Below are positions 63,209 to 64,000 of a stretch of 64,000 bases of DNA, piece after piece. Location: assembly GCF_020097155.1 (NCBI RefSeq), contig NZ_CP083691.1, positions 1,550,001 to 1,614,000 on the forward strand, written 5' to 3'. Numbering within the stretch: position 1 is the stretch's first letter; the number at the start of each line of letters is the position of its first letter. Source of the DNA: Micrococcus porci. Lineage in GTDB: Bacteria > Actinomycetota > Actinomycetes > Actinomycetales > Micrococcaceae. The position numbers and the translations under genes are program-made. Below the pieces are notes generated by a model. The model was given only the letters and a program-made list of their open reading frames with translations. It made no database searches and was not told the DNA's origin.

Positions 63209-64000
63209 GTGCTGCGCACCCACCATCTCGGCGAGCTCAACGCCTCGCTCATCGGCCAGACCGTCACCGTGACCGGGTGGGTGGCCAAGCGCCGCGACCA
63301 CGGCGGCGTGGCGTTCGTGGACCTGCGCGACGCCTCCGGCCGCGCTCAGGTGGTCGTCCGCGACGAGGCCGACTTCGACCCGCTGCGCAACGAGTGGGTC
63401 CTCCAGGTCACCGGCACGGTCGAGCGCCGCCCCGAGGGCAACGAGAACCCGAACCTGCCCACCGGCGAGGTCGAGCTGATCGCGGACGACGTCGTGGTCC
63501 TCAACACCGCCGCCGCCCTGCCGTTCCAGATCGACGAGCACGTGGAGGTCGGCGAGGAGGCGCGCCTGCGCCACCGCTACCTGGACCTGCGCCGCCCGCA
63601 GCCGGCCCGCATCATGCGCCTGCGCTCCGAGGCCAACCGCGTGGCCCGCGAGCTGCTGAACGAGCAGGGCTTCGTCGAGGTCGAGACCCCCACCCTGACC
63701 CGCTCCACCCCGGAGGGCGCGCGCGACTTCCTGGTGCCGGCCCGCCTGGCGCCGGGTTCCTGGTACGCCCTGCCGCAGTCCCCGCAGCTGTTCAAGCAGC
63801 TGCTGCAGGTCGGCGGGCTGGAGAAGTACTACCAGATCGCCCGCTGCTACCGCGACGAGGACTTCCGCGCCGACCGCCAGCCCGAGTTCACCCAGCTGGA
63901 CATCGAGGCGTCCTTCGTGGAGCAGGACGACGTCATCGCCCTCGGCGAGCAGATCGTGAAGGCCCTCTGGGGCCTGGTGGGTGTCGAGGTGCAGACCCCG
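63209..64000 (+). CDS. aspS: Aspartyl-tRNA synthetase (partial, 3' end outside window)
   Basis: The first 264 residues of AspRS. The N-terminal OB anticodon-binding domain begins [10 protein letters not shown] with [23 protein letters not shown]. The catalytic domain starts [10 protein letters not shown] with motif 1 ([20 protein letters not shown]), the aspartate-binding [10 protein letters not shown] and motif 2 ([20 protein letters not shown]). It charges tRNA-Asp; whether it also charges tRNA-Asn cannot be judged from this part. GTG at 63209 with GGAGAGGAAG. The remainder of the gene lies beyond 64000. Confidence 0.96.
   Translation, partial: MLRTHHLGELNASLIGQTVTVTGWVAKRRDHGGVAFVDLRDASGRAQVVVRDEADFDPLRNEWVLQVTGTVERRPEGNENPNLPTGEVELIADDVVVLNTAAALPFQIDEHVEVGEEARLRHRYLDLRRPQPARIMRLRSEANRVARELLNEQGFVEVETPTLTRSTPEGARDFLVPARLAPGSWYALPQSPQLFKQLLQVGGLEKYYQIARCYRDEDFRADRQPEFTQLDIEASFVEQDDVIALGEQIVKALWGLVGVEVQTP

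Overview
The window is about 73% or more G+C, densely coded on both strands, with GTG starts, ATGA/GTGA gene overlaps and TAnnnT-type -10 elements. This points to a high-GC actinobacterium. The olefin genes (oleA, a fused oleBC, oleD), fused cydDC, sepH, the DUF4193/dut/DUF3710 block and yebC-ruvCAB-yajC-secDF-rel-hisS-aspS all fit a Micrococcaceae chromosome, most likely Micrococcus (M. luteus-like). The genus assignment is inference. I see no tRNA, rRNA, IS element, prophage or CRISPR array; this is core chromosome with a few lineage-specific genes.

Layout. (1) 1-4512, minus: oleA, oleBC and oleD for long-chain olefin synthesis, with a TetR-type palindrome in the oleA leader. (2) 4626-5966, minus: an M56 metalloprotease and a BlaI-type repressor, divergent from cydA-cydB-cydDC (6130-12401, plus; cytochrome bd oxidase and its exporter). 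A perfect 17-bp palindrome lies between them. (3) 12431-17816: parC and, divergent from it, a GNAT/acyl-CoA-synthetase (PatA-like) protein. (4) 17897-19761: a DUF5998-like protein coupled to a nucleotide pyrophosphatase/phosphodiesterase. (5) 19798-29850: sepH, DUF4193, DUF3093, dut-DUF3710-OB fold-DUF3159, two TrkA/RCK proteins, a KimA-like APC transporter and a TrmA-type RNA methyltransferase. From memory this matches the M. tuberculosis Rv2689c-Rv2699c neighbourhood. (6) 30064-36888: aconitase, then dxs with a WGR-like protein, an aldo-keto reductase and a small membrane protein. (7) 36933-45650: Rieske lipoprotein, an unknown protein, FadB-like beta-oxidation enzyme, RNase D, DUF3000, threonine aldolase-msrB, and an alpha/beta hydrolase. 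(8) 45572-56762: M3 peptidase, then yebC-ruvC-ruvA-ruvB-yajC-secD-secF and rel. (9) 56799-64000: an orphan AbiEi-like protein, a DUF349 protein, hisS, two membrane proteins, an APC permease and the 5' part of aspS.

Genes that work together: OleA condenses two fatty acyl-CoAs, OleD reduces the product, and OleC and OleB (fused here) make and decarboxylate a beta-lactone to give an alkene. CydDC supports assembly of CydAB. RuvABC resolves Holliday junctions, and ruvAB carries a candidate LexA box. YajC/SecDF drives Sec export. CeoB/CeoC may gate the adjacent KimA-like transporter. At least eleven genes have a -10-like hexamer 6-9 nt before the start codon, so leaderless transcription is probably common. 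No gene-free stretch exceeds 300 bases; the longest gaps are 21331-21606, 29851-30063 and 59142-59335, and they are described as promoter regions.
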